DNA from: Flavobacterium aquidurense
Lineage (GTDB): Bacteria; Bacteroidota; Bacteroidia; Flavobacteriales; Flavobacteriaceae
Reading direction: 5' to 3'
DNA: 64,000 bases
Assembly: GCA_900107365.1 (NCBI GenBank)
Contig: FNPS01000003.1
Coordinates: forward strand, 496,001 to 560,000
Positions 42,728-50,813 of this stretch are shown piece after piece; the stretch's first letter is position 1, and every line of letters begins with the position of its first letter. The notes beneath the pieces are model-generated. The model was given only the letters and a program-made list of their open reading frames with translations, was not told the DNA's origin and ran no database searches. The position numbers were made by a program, and so were the translations under genes.

Positions 42728-43195
42728 TTATTTTAATTTACTTACTATTTCCTCAAGTCGATTGTGTGCCATATTAATACCTTGTTTAAACGGGAGCTGC
42801 ATCATTTGGTTTCTAAGCGCGTTTGATTTGTAAACAATTTGCATAGTTAGTTTGCTTGTACTTTCTGTGAGAGCTTCAAATTCAAGGAACTCTAATTGCA
42901 CTGCAAACGGTGAATTTTCCATTTCGAATGTTCTGGTAATTTTTTGATTGGGAATAAAATCATGAATAGTCCCATTTATCTGTAGTACTACATTTCCTTT
43001 TTTATCACTGGTTTCAAATTGATAGCCACCGTGTTTTTTGTTTTCGAGTTTTAATACTTTGGTTCCCATCCATTGCGCTACAATTTCGGGTTCTATGTAA
43101 GCTTTGAAAAGCAAGGAAACAGGCAAGTCGAATTCTCTTGTAATGATTAGCTCTTGTTTTCCGTCCTCGGCATTTATTTTTGTTTTTAATTCCAT
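42728..43195 (-). CDS. AHSA1/SRPBCC domain protein
   Basis: This 155-residue single-domain protein has the AHSA1 pattern: ITREFDLPVSLLFKAYIEPEIVAQWMG (residues 18-44), GYQFETSDKKGNVVLQINGTIHDFIPNQKITRTFEME, and a C-terminal helix QLPFKQGINMAHNRLEEIVSKL. These proteins often lie next to ArsR regulators, as here (5 bases). A hydrophobic-ligand-binding role is likely from the fold; the ligand is unknown. Confidence 0.9.
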   Translation of the reverse strand: MELKTKINAEDGKQELIITREFDLPVSLLFKAYIEPEIVAQWMGTKVLKLENKKHGGYQFETSDKKGNVVLQINGTIHDFIPNQKITRTFEMENSPFAVQLEFLEFEALTESTSKLTMQIVYKSNALRNQMMQLPFKQGINMAHNRLEEIVSKLK

Positions 43196-43200
43196 GTGGT

Positions 43201-43524
43201 TTAGTTTTCTGGTTTGTAGTTTTTCATTATATCCTCAAGTTTGTTGAATCTGTCGTCCCACATTTTTCTGAATGGTTCAATGAACTCGGCAACTTCCTTC
43301 ATTCTTTCCGCATTTATTGTGTAGTGTACTTCCCGTCCGTTTTGTGTTTGCTGAAGTAATTCACATTCAGTTAGAATTTTTAAATGTTTTGATACGGTTG
43401 GCCTTGCTGTGTCAAAGTTTGATGCTATTGCTCCGGCTGTCATCGAATGTGAAGTCACTAAAAGTAATATAGCTCTCCTTGTGGGGTCTGCAATGGCCTG
43501 AAATACATCTCGTCTTAAATTCAT
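43201..43524 (-). CDS. ArsR-family winged-helix repressor
   Basis: This 107-residue regulator has a winged helix: [19 protein letters not shown] (residues 4-22), [39 protein letters not shown]. No metal-binding cysteine pair is present (one Cys only), so the signal is probably not a metal. It heads a five-gene operon (AHSA1, DoxX, YdeI, DUF4256). A palindrome lies exactly within its promoter spacer, which supports negative autoregulation. Confidence 0.92.
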   Translation of the reverse strand: MNLRRDVFQAIADPTRRAILLLVTSHSMTAGAIASNFDTARPTVSKHLKILTECELLQQTQNGREVHYTINAERMKEVAEFIEPFRKMWDDRFNKLEDIMKNYKPEN

Positions 43525-43542
43525 TGTGAAGTTATTTGGCTA

Positions 43543-43574
43543 CAAATATATGTGTAGTTATTTAACTACGCAAA
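43543..43574 (-). promoter_or_regulatory. arsR promoter with palindromic operator in the spacer
   Basis: On the minus strand TTTG (43571-43574), a 20-base spacer and TATATTTG (43543-43550) form a consensus Bacteroidota promoter. The spacer contains a perfect palindrome, GTAGTTA-TT-TAACTAC on the plus strand (43554-43569). A repressor dimer there would cover the gap between both promoter elements. Confidence 0.78.
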
Positions 43575-43675
43575 TATTTTGGACTATTTTTTTTGCTTAA
43601 TGTATTGTAAATGAGGTGTAGGTGTTGTTGTTTGTTTTGAGATGGCGAAAGTTAGAGTTTGTGAGGTATGAAAAG

Positions 43676-43716
43676 AAAAAGGTACAAAGGAAAAAATTTT
43701 TCCTTTGTACCTTTTT
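43676..43716 (-). terminator. Terminator of the tRNA operon
   Basis: AAAAAGGTACAAAGGAAAAA pairs with TTTTTCCTTTGTACCTTTTT in a long near-perfect palindrome directly after the tRNA-Leu gene on the minus strand. Confidence 0.85.
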
Positions 43717-43801
43717 GGTGACCACGGTGGGATTTGAACCCACACGCCCTTACGAGCACCACCCCCTCAAGATGGCAAGTCTACCGTTTCTCCACGTGGC
43801 C
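43716..43801 (-). tRNA. tRNA-Leu (GAG)
   Basis: The minus strand folds as a class II tRNA: acceptor GGCCACG pairs with CGTGGTC, the anticodon stem CCATC/GGTGG encloses TTGAGGG (anticodon GAG), a long variable arm follows, and the T arm is GTGGGTTCAAATCCCAC. The discriminator A is followed by an encoded CCA (43716-43718). Confidence 0.93.
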
Positions 43802-43845
43802 TAAAATGAAAAAAGGCCAAGTAATAAAAATTACTCGACCTTTTG

Positions 43846-43918
43846 TGACCCGACTGGGGCTCGAACCCAGGACCCCATCATTAAAAGTGATGTGCTCTAC
43901 CGACTGAGCTATCGAGTC
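43846..43918 (-). tRNA. tRNA-Lys (TTT), copy 1
   Basis: The minus strand has acceptor GACTCGA pairing with TCGGGTC, D arm AGCTCAGTCGGTAGAGCA, anticodon loop CTTTTAA (anticodon TTT) on a CATCA/TGATG stem, and T arm CTGGGTTCGAGCCCCAG. CCA is not encoded. A hairpin in the spacer at 43809-43845 separates it from tRNA-Leu. Confidence 0.95.
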
Positions 43919-43957
43919 ATTGCTATCAAGGAAAGTATTTTGTTAAATCACAATTTG

Positions 43958-44030
43958 TGACCCGACTGGGGCTCGAACCCAGGACCCCATCATTAAAAGT
44001 GATGTGCTCTACCGACTGAGCTATCGAGTC
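43958..44030 (-). tRNA. tRNA-Lys (TTT), copy 2
   Basis: This is identical in sequence to the tRNA-Lys gene at 43846-43918 and 39 bases upstream of it on the same strand. It is the first gene of the three-tRNA minus-strand transcript. Confidence 0.95.
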
Positions 44031-44157
44031 ATATTCTTTCCTTGAATGCGGGTGCAAATATAAGGAGTTATTTTTGATATTTGCAAGCTTATTTATTATA
44101 AATTTGTCTTTTTTTAATCAAAATTTACAACGTCTTAATTTTTAGGCAATTATTAAA

Positions 44158-44676
44158 ATGAAAAAAATCGTATTATTAGGATATATGGGTTGCGGAAAGT
44201 CAACTATTGCCCAAAATCTTTCAAAAAATATAAATATTCCATTTCTAGATTTGGATAAATGCATCGAAAAAAGAGCAAATTTGTCTATAAATGAAATTTT
44301 CGAGCAACATGGAGAAATCTATTTTAGAAAATTAGAACATGAAATGTTCGTCGAATTACTTCAATCTTCAGAAAATAACATTATCGGATTAGGAGGAGGA
44401 ACTCCATGTTATGCGAATAATCATTTATTATTGCAAAGAGATGACATTACATCTGTTTATTTAAAAGCTTCAATAGCTACTTTATATAATAGATTAGTGT
44501 ACAATAAAAGTAAGCGTCCTTTAATTGCGAATATGAATGAAGAAGAAATGAAAGAATTTATTGCAAAGCATTTGTTCGATCGCAGCTTTTATTACAACCA
44601 TGCGCAACATAAAGTTGTGGTTGATGATAAAACGGTCGACGAAACGGTTGAGGATATTTTGGCGCTGTTAGCTTAA
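44158..44676 (+). CDS. aroK: Shikimate kinase
   Basis: This 172-residue enzyme has the P-loop LGYMGCGKSTIA (residues 7-18), LDLDKCIEKR with the shikimate-binding Asp, FRKLEHEMF with the conserved Arg, GLGGGTPC, and the lid arginine in SKRPLI. It phosphorylates shikimate in aromatic amino acid synthesis. Length and motifs are standard. Its last 9 bases overlap the end of the converging phosphoribosyltransferase gene. Confidence 0.95.
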   Translation: MKKIVLLGYMGCGKSTIAQNLSKNINIPFLDLDKCIEKRANLSINEIFEQHGEIYFRKLEHEMFVELLQSSENNIIGLGGGTPCYANNHLLLQRDDITSVYLKASIATLYNRLVYNKSKRPLIANMNEEEMKEFIAKHLFDRSFYYNHAQHKVVVDDKTVDETVEDILALLA

Positions 44677-45168
44677 AAAGGCATAATCACCCTCTTTGTC
44701 GTCGAAAACGACCTGAACGTGCTCTAATAATGATGTAGAAAGAGAAATGCCTTTAAAATCGGCTTTTACCGGGTATTTTTTATGATTTCTATCTACAAGT
44801 ACTGCTGTTTTGAATTTCTTAAGCGGAACGTCTAAGAAATGACGAACAGCATAGATTAATGTTGTGCCAGAGTTTAAGACATCGTCAACTAGTACCAGGC
44901 CTTTGTTTTGGTACTCTTCTTTGGTTAAAGAAGTCTGAATTGGCAATTGCGGATTCTGTTTATCGACTTTAACTTCGCAGGTAGAAACTTTAAGTGTTGA
45001 AATAGTGCTTAAGGCAACTGCAATTTTTTGGGCAAAAATAGATCCGTTAGAAGCGATTCCGGCAATCACAACTTCTTCTTCGTCAACAAAAGTTTCGTAA
45101 ATTTGGTAAGCAATACGTTTGATTTTGTGTTCGATTTCCTGATTCGTTAAGATGATGTTTTTGCTCAT
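44668..45168 (-). CDS. Phosphoribosyltransferase (PyrR-like fold)
   Basis: This 166-residue type I PRTase has the PRPP-binding signature LVLVDDVLNSGTTL at about residues 91-104, and an upstream flexible-loop region. The overall layout is PyrR-like (regulator/uracil PRTase), but there is no pyr operon here and RNA-binding cannot be judged. The name should stay at family level. It converges with shikimate kinase with a 9-base overlap. Confidence 0.88.
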   Translation of the reverse strand: MSKNIILTNQEIEHKIKRIAYQIYETFVDEEEVVIAGIASNGSIFAQKIAVALSTISTLKVSTCEVKVDKQNPQLPIQTSLTKEEYQNKGLVLVDDVLNSGTTLIYAVRHFLDVPLKKFKTAVLVDRNHKKYPVKADFKGISLSTSLLEHVQVVFDDKEGDYAFLS

Positions 45169-45189
45169 GATTTATTTTTTTTGCTAAAA

Positions 45190-45225
45190 TACAAATAAGA
45201 ATTTTAGATTTTAGATTTTAGATTT
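45190..45225. repeat. Tandem TTTTAGA heptamers
   Basis: Three consecutive TTTTAGA units and a diverged fourth (TTTCGGA) lie between the PRTase start and the S4-protein stop. The period is exactly 7 bases, as at the other intergenic heptamer sites in the window. Confidence 0.7.
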
Positions 45226-45242
45226 CGGATTTTTAACGGAAT

Positions 45243-45632
45243 TTACTCTGTTTCTTCATCATCAAAAATTTCATTCCCATATTCGTCAATATCTCTTCTG
45301 TCTTTTTTAGTTGGTCTTCCTGTACCAGTTTTTCTATAGTGCTCTTTAGATAGTTTTAATAATTCTAAATGCGCATAAGCTTCAGCTGGTGTTTCGTTTT
45401 TGCGATAGATATCGACCAATTTAGCTCCAACGCGACTTTCAGGAATATCAAGTACAGTAATAATTTGTGTAATCTGATCTTTTCTAAATGTTATTTTGTC
45501 TGTTGGAAAAACTTCTTTCGATGGCTTGGCAACCTGCCCATTTACAGTAACATGGTTCTTTTTGCATGCTTCAGTAACCATGTTTCTGGTCTTATAATAA
45601 CGCACGCACCATAAGTATTTATCTATTCTCAT
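45243..45632 (-). CDS. RNA-binding S4 domain protein (Hsp15-like)
   Basis: This 129-residue protein starts MRIDKYLWCVRYYKTRNMVTEACKKNHVTVNGQ, a typical S4 domain, followed by KPSKEVFPTDKITF. The C-terminal part is charged (HYRKTGTGRPTKKDRRDIDEYG), as in Hsp15 proteins that rescue stalled 50S subunits with nascent chains. The start at 45632 matches the S4 fold; a longer upstream frame is not needed. It is on the same strand as the PRTase gene. Confidence 0.88.
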   Translation of the reverse strand: MRIDKYLWCVRYYKTRNMVTEACKKNHVTVNGQVAKPSKEVFPTDKITFRKDQITQIITVLDIPESRVGAKLVDIYRKNETPAEAYAHLELLKLSKEHYRKTGTGRPTKKDRRDIDEYGNEIFDDEETE

Positions 45633-45711
45633 AATTTTTCTAAAATCGAAGTTAAATTCTTTACAAAAATAAATCAATATTGTATCTTGCGCACCTAAAA
45701 AATTAACAATA

Positions 45712-46872
45712 ATGAATAAATTTAAATATTATTTTATTTTATTGCTTGCCGGCATTTCTTTGGTTTCTTGTAATAAAAGTGATGATGATGATGCAGTGGT
45801 AGTTCCTTTGAATGATTATACCGTACAATATAAGGCTGATAACGACTCTATTGTTAAATATTTAAATACTAATTATATTACGGTTACCAATGCTCCGGGT
45901 ACTCCACAAGATCAGGACGTTGTTATTAGTAAAATTACAAATCCTGCAACGCAGCCTTCTATTATGTCTTATCTTAATAGTGCTACTTTTCCTAAGTTGT
46001 TGACTAGAGATGTTTACAATGATGATATTACTTATAAAGTTTATTATTTGATATTAAGAGAAGGAACGGGGCAAAATCCAACGAATACAGATAAAATTGT
46101 AGTTGATTATAAAGGTAATTTGCTAAATGGGACTGTTTTTGACTCATCAAATGGGACTCCGTTTAAAGCTCTTTTATGGCAGTATGATCCAGATGGAGCA
46201 GATGGTTCTCACGGTAGTCTTATAGATGGATGGTCAGAGATTTTTCCAAAATTTAAAACAGGTACTTCTACGACATCTAATGATGGTGTAGTTTCTTATA
46301 GTGATTTTGGTGCTGGTGTAATGTTTTTGCCTTCAGGGCTAGCTTATTATGAAACAGCTAAAACAGAATTCCCTGCATATTCACCTTTAGTGTTTAGTTT
46401 TAAATTGTATGATTTGCAAAGACTAGATCATGATCAGGATGGTGTTCTTGATTATCAGGAAGATATTAATCACGATGGATATTTGTATGATTTTACGGAT
46501 ACTGTGAAATATCCACACCCTCCTGCAGATTTAGTTGATGATACTGATGGGGATACTTTTGCTGATTTTGTTGATCCTGATGATGATGGGGATGGATATA
46601 CAACCCGATTTGAAGTGACAAAACCAACTGGTGCTACCTATTCTGGATTAAGTAAATATTATCCTTATGATCCTATTTTAGATAATCCGAATACGCCTAA
46701 TACAGATGAGTCTGAAATTTGGGGTATTCCAAGAAGACCAACAGGAGCGCTTGCAGATCCTACTAAACCAGAATCCATTACAAATTCAAGAGCGTTTTTA
46801 CCAGCAGATTACACAGATCCTGCTCGTTTAAGAATGCATGTAGATAAAACTTATCCTTATCAAAAGAATTAA
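45712..46872 (+). CDS. FKBP-type peptidyl-prolyl isomerase lipoprotein with calcium-type repeats
   Basis: This 386-residue lipoprotein has the lipobox LVSC (Cys20) followed by NKSDDDDA, an acidic export-type signal. An FKBP-like domain lies at about residues 105-235 (YYLILREGTGQNPTNTDKIVVDYKGNLLNGTVFDSS ... AYSPLVFSFKLYDL). It is followed by DxDxDG-type repeats (DHDQDGVLDYQEDINHDGYLYD, DTDGDTFADFVDPDDDGDGY), which should bind calcium, and a Pro-rich tail. A role in folding outer membrane or surface proteins is likely; related flavobacterial proteins include gliding factors, but this cannot be claimed here. Confidence 0.88.
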   Translation: MNKFKYYFILLLAGISLVSCNKSDDDDAVVVPLNDYTVQYKADNDSIVKYLNTNYITVTNAPGTPQDQDVVISKITNPATQPSIMSYLNSATFPKLLTRDVYNDDITYKVYYLILREGTGQNPTNTDKIVVDYKGNLLNGTVFDSSNGTPFKALLWQYDPDGADGSHGSLIDGWSEIFPKFKTGTSTTSNDGVVSYSDFGAGVMFLPSGLAYYETAKTEFPAYSPLVFSFKLYDLQRLDHDQDGVLDYQEDINHDGYLYDFTDTVKYPHPPADLVDDTDGDTFADFVDPDDDGDGYTTRFEVTKPTGATYSGLSKYYPYDPILDNPNTPNTDESEIWGIPRRPTGALADPTKPESITNSRAFLPADYTDPARLRMHVDKTYPYQKN

Positions 46873-46893
46873 AGTTTAATTCATATAAATTGT

Positions 46894-46921
46894 AAAACCT
46901 CGAAAGTGATTTCGAGGTTTT
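46894..46921 (+). terminator. Terminator of the FKBP gene
   Basis: AAAACCTCGAAA pairs with TTTCGAGGTTTT around GTGA, followed by T. It is an inverted near-copy of the hairpin at 47055-47083. Confidence 0.88.
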
Positions 46922-47054
46922 TTTTATGAAGTAAAAAAAACAGTATGATTGGTTTTCTAAAGATGGTTTATTCCTGAGTTATGAGTAATGGTTGGATTGT
47001 TTGGTTTTTTCTTAATGAAAAATAATAAAACTTGAATTAAAGTTAAAGCATAAA

Positions 47055-47083
47055 AAAACCTCGAAAATCACTTTCGAGGTTTT
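47055..47083 (-). terminator. Terminator of the transketolase operon
   Basis: AAAACCTCGAAA pairs with TTTCGAGGTTTT around ATCAC. The loop is the complement of the loop in the 46894 hairpin plus one base. The 133 bases between the two hairpins contain nothing I can identify. Confidence 0.88.
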
Positions 47084-47107
47084 TTATATAAAGTAAGAAA
47101 TCTAAAA

Positions 47108-48061
47108 TTATTTTCTTTTAATAACTCTTTCTACAGCTTCAACAATCGCTTGATTGTTTAGTTTGTATTTTTCCATTAATTGCTCTGGTGTTCCAGATTC
47201 ACCAAAACTATCGTTTACTGCTACAAATTCTTGTGGAGTTGGATTGTTTAAAGCTAATACACCTGAAACACTTTCTCCAAGACCTCCAAGGTAGTTATGT
47301 TCTTCTGCAGTAACCACACATCTTGTTTTAGCAATCGATTTAAGAATAGCTTCTTCATCAAGTGGTTTGATAGTGTGAATATTGATTACTTCAGCAGAAA
47401 TTCCTATTGCTTCTAAAGCTTCAGCAGCGATAAGCGCTTCCCAAACTAAATGTCCTGTTGCTATAATTGTAACATCAGTTCCTTCGTTTAATAAAATCGC
47501 TTTTCCAATTACGAAAGGCTCGTCAGCAGGAGTAAAGTTAGCCACAACCGGACGTCCAAAACGTAAGTAAGCAGGACCGTGGTGATCTGCTAATGCTAAT
47601 GTAGCTGCTTTAGTCTGATTGTAATCGCAAGTATTGATTACAGTCATTCCCGGCAACATTTTCATTAAACCAATATCTTCTAATATTTGGTGTGTTGCGC
47701 CATCTTCACCAAGTGTTAAACCAGCATGAGAAGCACAAATTTTTACATTTTTATCAGAATAAGCAACTGATTGACGAATTTGATCGTAAACTCTTCCTGT
47801 AGAGAAGTTAGCAAAAGTTCCTGTAAATGGAATTTTTCCTCCAATTGTTAAACCTGCAGCGATACCAATCATATTAGCTTCTGCGATTCCAATTTGGAAA
47901 AAACGCTCTGGATGATTTTTTTTGAAATCATCAAATTTTAATGATCCAATTAAATCAGCACATAATGCCACAACGTTTTCGTTTTTTTGACCTAGTTCAG
48001 TCATTCCCGCTCCAAAACCTGAACGGGTATCTTTACTTCCTGTATTTGTATATTTTTTCAT
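47108..48061 (-). CDS. Transketolase, C-terminal subunit
   Basis: This 317-residue protein corresponds to the pyrimidine-binding and C-terminal domains of transketolase: GFGAGMTELGQKNENVVALCADL, GIAEANMIGIAAGLTIGGKIPFTGTFANF (with the catalytic glutamate), ASHAGLTLGEDGATHQ, and the C-terminal VVTAEEHNYLGGLGESV. It pairs with the N-terminal subunit gene 78 bases upstream. Together they transfer two-carbon units in the pentose phosphate pathway. Split transketolases are known from several bacteria and archaea. Confidence 0.93.
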   Translation of the reverse strand: MKKYTNTGSKDTRSGFGAGMTELGQKNENVVALCADLIGSLKFDDFKKNHPERFFQIGIAEANMIGIAAGLTIGGKIPFTGTFANFSTGRVYDQIRQSVAYSDKNVKICASHAGLTLGEDGATHQILEDIGLMKMLPGMTVINTCDYNQTKAATLALADHHGPAYLRFGRPVVANFTPADEPFVIGKAILLNEGTDVTIIATGHLVWEALIAAEALEAIGISAEVINIHTIKPLDEEAILKSIAKTRCVVTAEEHNYLGGLGESVSGVLALNNPTPQEFVAVNDSFGESGTPEQLMEKYKLNNQAIVEAVERVIKRK

Positions 48062-48139
48062 TTTTGTCTTTTATGAGATGCTAGTTTCTAAGTAACTATG
48101 TTTCTAAGCTGAAAACTGTCACTGAGACTGAACACTTTT

Positions 48140-48991
48140 TTAGTAATCGATTTGATCTGCAGAATAGTTTTGAGCTAAGGCAGCTGCCAACTGATCGTTG
48201 TTTGGTGCTTTACCATGCCATGCATGTGTGTGCATCATAAAGTCTACTCCGTTACCCATTTCAGTGTATAATAAAATACAAACTGGTTTTCCTTTTCCGG
48301 TTCTAGATTTAGCATCAGTTAAACCTGAAAGAATAGCATCGATGTTGTTTCCTTCTTTAATTTCAAGAACGTCCCAGTCAAAAGCCTCAAATTTTGCGCG
48401 GATGCTTCCCATTGGTAAAACTTCGTCAGTTGTTCCGTCGATTTGTTTTCCGTTAACGTCAACAGTTGCAATAAGGTTGTCTACTTTTTTAGCAGAAGCA
48501 TACATAATGGCTTCCCAGTTTTGACCTTCTTGTAATTCACCATCACCATGTAAAGTATAAACCAAATGATTATCTCCATTTAATTTTTTAGCCTGCGCAG
48601 CACCAAGTGCTACAGATAGACCTTGTCCTAATGATCCAGAAGCAATACGCACTCCAGGTAAACCTTCATGAGTTGTTGGGTGTCCTTGTAAACGAGAATT
48701 TAATAATCTGAAAGTGGCAAGTTCTGAAATAGGGAAATAACCACTACGAGCTAAAACACTATAAAATACTGGAGAAATGTGACCATTTGAAAGGAAGAAG
48801 ATGTCTTCTCCAATTCCGTCCATATCAAAACCTTCTTTGCGGTCCATAATATTTTGGTAAAGTGTTACCAAAAATTCCGTGCAACCTAGTGAACCACCCG
48901 GGTGGCCTGAGTTGACAGCATGTACCATTCGAAGGATATCTCTTCTTACTTGGATAGTTAAATCGCTTAATTGTTGTGTGTTAGGCTTCAT
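48140..48991 (-). CDS. Transketolase, N-terminal subunit
   Basis: This 283-residue protein is the thiamine-diphosphate-binding part of transketolase: HAVNSGHPGGSLGCTEFLV, FFLSNGHISPVFYSVLARSG, GSLGQGLSVALGAA, and GDGELQEGQNWEAIMYASAKKVDNLIATVDVN (the GDG...N cofactor motif). HAWHGKAPN near the end carries the catalytic histidine. It precedes the C-terminal subunit on the same strand, and the two must associate for activity. Confidence 0.94.
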   Translation of the reverse strand: MKPNTQQLSDLTIQVRRDILRMVHAVNSGHPGGSLGCTEFLVTLYQNIMDRKEGFDMDGIGEDIFFLSNGHISPVFYSVLARSGYFPISELATFRLLNSRLQGHPTTHEGLPGVRIASGSLGQGLSVALGAAQAKKLNGDNHLVYTLHGDGELQEGQNWEAIMYASAKKVDNLIATVDVNGKQIDGTTDEVLPMGSIRAKFEAFDWDVLEIKEGNNIDAILSGLTDAKSRTGKGKPVCILLYTEMGNGVDFMMHTHAWHGKAPNNDQLAAALAQNYSADQIDY

Positions 48992-49145
48992 TTTATTTGT
49001 AAAAGTTAAACTGTTGCAAAAGTAATTTTTATTTTGCGGGTTGACAAATGATTTTTTGCTTTAGTTTGACGGAATTGTTAAATTCTATTCTTTTTTTTAT
49101 TGATGAAGAAAAAAAATGCAAAATCTTGTAAATAGTACATAAAAG

Positions 49146-49211
49146 TTTGCCACAGATGAAAGGATTAAAATGATTGTAAAAATCACTGTTAATTCTTTCA
49201 TCTGTGGCAAA
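49146..49211. repeat. Inverted repeat with TTTGCCACAGATGAAAG arms
   Basis: The left arm (49146-49166) and right arm (49191-49211) match as inverted copies with one mismatch in 21 bases, around a 24-base spacer. A partial third copy (TTTGTGGCAAAAAA) lies about 30 bases downstream. The rest of the gap between the transketolase gene and the acidic protein gene is AT-rich without other features. Confidence 0.8.
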
Positions 49212-49252
49212 AAAAATAATTTTTGAAAATTATGTAATTTGTGGCAAAAAAG

Positions 49253-49552
49253 TTACTCGGTATCGCCTTCGCTGTAGAAATTATTTTCTTCGTCTTCTGA
49301 TCCAATTTCTTCCTGTTCATCATCAAGTTCGGCACCCGGAATATCTAAGTCATTTCCCAGTTTATCACTGTTTTGTTTCCATTCGTGGTTGTCCGGATTG
49401 ATGGTTCTTTCTCCGGAAATATCTTCCAGATCAATGTCTTCCAGTTTGTCTTCCTGATTATAGATGTCTTCACTTGCCGGATAATCTAAATTTTCTAAAT
49501 TTCTCTCGATTTTATCTTCTTTAATTGGGTTATTATCGTCTGAATTTATCAT
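49253..49552 (-). CDS. Small, highly acidic hypothetical protein
   Basis: This 99-residue protein is extremely rich in Asp and Glu (for example EDKLEDIDLEDISGE and EEIGSEDEENNF) and has no hydrophobic core, so it is probably disordered. It resembles in composition the disordered protein at 17473. No family is recognised. It lies alone between a repeat and the ChbG-like gene. Confidence 0.65.
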   Translation of the reverse strand: MINSDDNNPIKEDKIERNLENLDYPASEDIYNQEDKLEDIDLEDISGERTINPDNHEWKQNSDKLGNDLDIPGAELDDEQEEIGSEDEENNFYSEGDTE

Positions 49553-49646
49553 AATTTCTACTTTTTAAATTGATTACTAAAGTTATGAAATTATTGCTTG
49601 CATAATGTTATATGTTTTAAGTGCAAAGTTTAAGCATTCACATAAT

Positions 49647-50507
49647 TTATCTTATTTCTAGAATGTCGCTCCAGGTAATTAATTGAATGTTATTTTCCTG
49701 AAGTTTTGTTTTGCATTCCTGACTTGTAAAAAAATCAAAATCGATTTGACGCCATGCTGAACCAAAATTCGGATGATTAATTGTGATACCTTTCATTTCG
49801 TAATCATCAAAAGCGAGGTGAAGCAGGAATACATTAAAGCCCGGAGCAATAGAATCTAAAGCTTCTTGATAAGATTTTTTAAGTTCACCTTTTTCGAAAT
49901 CAGCAAAGTTTCCAATAATAAGGTTGTCGGCTAAAAGCGTATTTTCAAAATTATATTTTTCAGTAGATAAACTGATCGACTCCACAAATTGTCTGTTGAT
50001 GAAAACGGGTAAATTGTATGTTTCTCCAAGTTCTTTATAAATTTCTAAAATTTCAGGAGTAACACCAACACTACACATGTGAGAATCGAGATGTGAAGGT
50101 TGGATTCCGAATTGTAATGCTTTTTCGATTTGGGCAATAAGTTCTTTTTTTATTTCGGCCGGCTTTGCGTTGTTTTTAAAGTCTGCTCTGTTTTTATGAA
50201 AATAGCCGTTTTGGTCTGTTAAACTTGAAACTTCGCTTGCGGGAAGAATTGGAGCGAATTTGTAATTCTCCCATTCACAGGTTAAAGTTAGATGTATGCC
50301 GCAATCGAATTGTGGATTATTTTTGGCAAATGTTGCGATTTCATAAAACCAGGCGCAGGGTACCATTATACTATACGAGTTTACAGATCCGTTTTGAAGG
50401 GCTTTAATCGTTGCTTGATTTTCTGAATGTGATAATCCGGCATCGTCGGCATGAATAATTAGTAGTTTGGTGTTTTCGGGGTATCCCAGTTTTTGTGCTA
50501 AGTTCAT
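49647..50507 (-). CDS. ChbG/HpnK (YdjC) family deacetylase
   Basis: This 286-residue enzyme shows the YdjC-family metal site: [12 protein letters not shown] (residues 20-31), [11 protein letters not shown] with a conserved histidine, and [10 protein letters not shown] (about 139-148). Members remove N-acetyl groups from chitooligosaccharides or hopanoid sugars. The substrate is not evident from context. The region upstream of it on the minus strand is filled by heptamer repeats and belongs to no gene. Confidence 0.9.
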   Translation of the reverse strand: MNLAQKLGYPENTKLLIIHADDAGLSHSENQATIKALQNGSVNSYSIMVPCAWFYEIATFAKNNPQFDCGIHLTLTCEWENYKFAPILPASEVSSLTDQNGYFHKNRADFKNNAKPAEIKKELIAQIEKALQFGIQPSHLDSHMCSVGVTPEILEIYKELGETYNLPVFINRQFVESISLSTEKYNFENTLLADNLIIGNFADFEKGELKKSYQEALDSIAPGFNVFLLHLAFDDYEMKGITINHPNFGSAWRQIDFDFFTSQECKTKLQENNIQLITWSDILEIR

Positions 50508-50579
50508 TGCTTCGTTGATTTTTTGCTCGCAGATTTGCTTCGTCTGTTCCTAAGGCTCGGGTTGCAGATTTTTTTTTCT

Positions 50580-50770
50580 TCAAATTTAGAAATTTCTCCT
50601 GGAACGCCCGAAGGAAATAAAATCCAATTTTTAAATCCCAAATTCCAATTTTCAAATTCCAAATTCCAGATTTTCTTTGTGAGGGGTTTCAGTTTAATTA
50701 GGATCATTATCTAAATTATCCCATTGCCGAATTATCCCATTTTCTAATTGCCAAATTATCTAATTAATTT
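50580..50770. repeat. Heptamer-rich intergenic block (AATTCCA and AATTATC families)
   Basis: Two repeat families lie side by side. AATTCCA/CAAATTC units occupy about 50630-50672, matching the family between cobU and cobT. AATTATC/TCTAATT units occupy about 50710-50768, matching the family at the end of the RluE-type gene. The gap between the deacetylase and tgt holds no gene that I can support. Confidence 0.7.
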
Positions 50771-50785
50771 TCCCTGAAATTAGCT

Positions 50786-50793
50786 TATCTTTG
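50786..50793 (+). promoter_or_regulatory. Candidate -7 element for tgt
   Basis: TATCTTTG matches the TAnnTTTG consensus and lies 21 bases before the tgt ATG. I found no convincing -33 element at the right distance. Confidence 0.5.
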
Positions 50794-50813
50794 CCGACTG
50801 AAAAAAGAAACAG

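Noticed and set aside
43846..44030. Possible integration site at the tandem tRNA-Lys genes
   Set aside because: Both copies are complete, lie in one transcript, and no integrase or element boundary is near.
50504..50714. Several overlapping frames in the gap before tgt
   Set aside because: They are produced by the AATTCCA and AATTATC repeats and lack plausible protein character.
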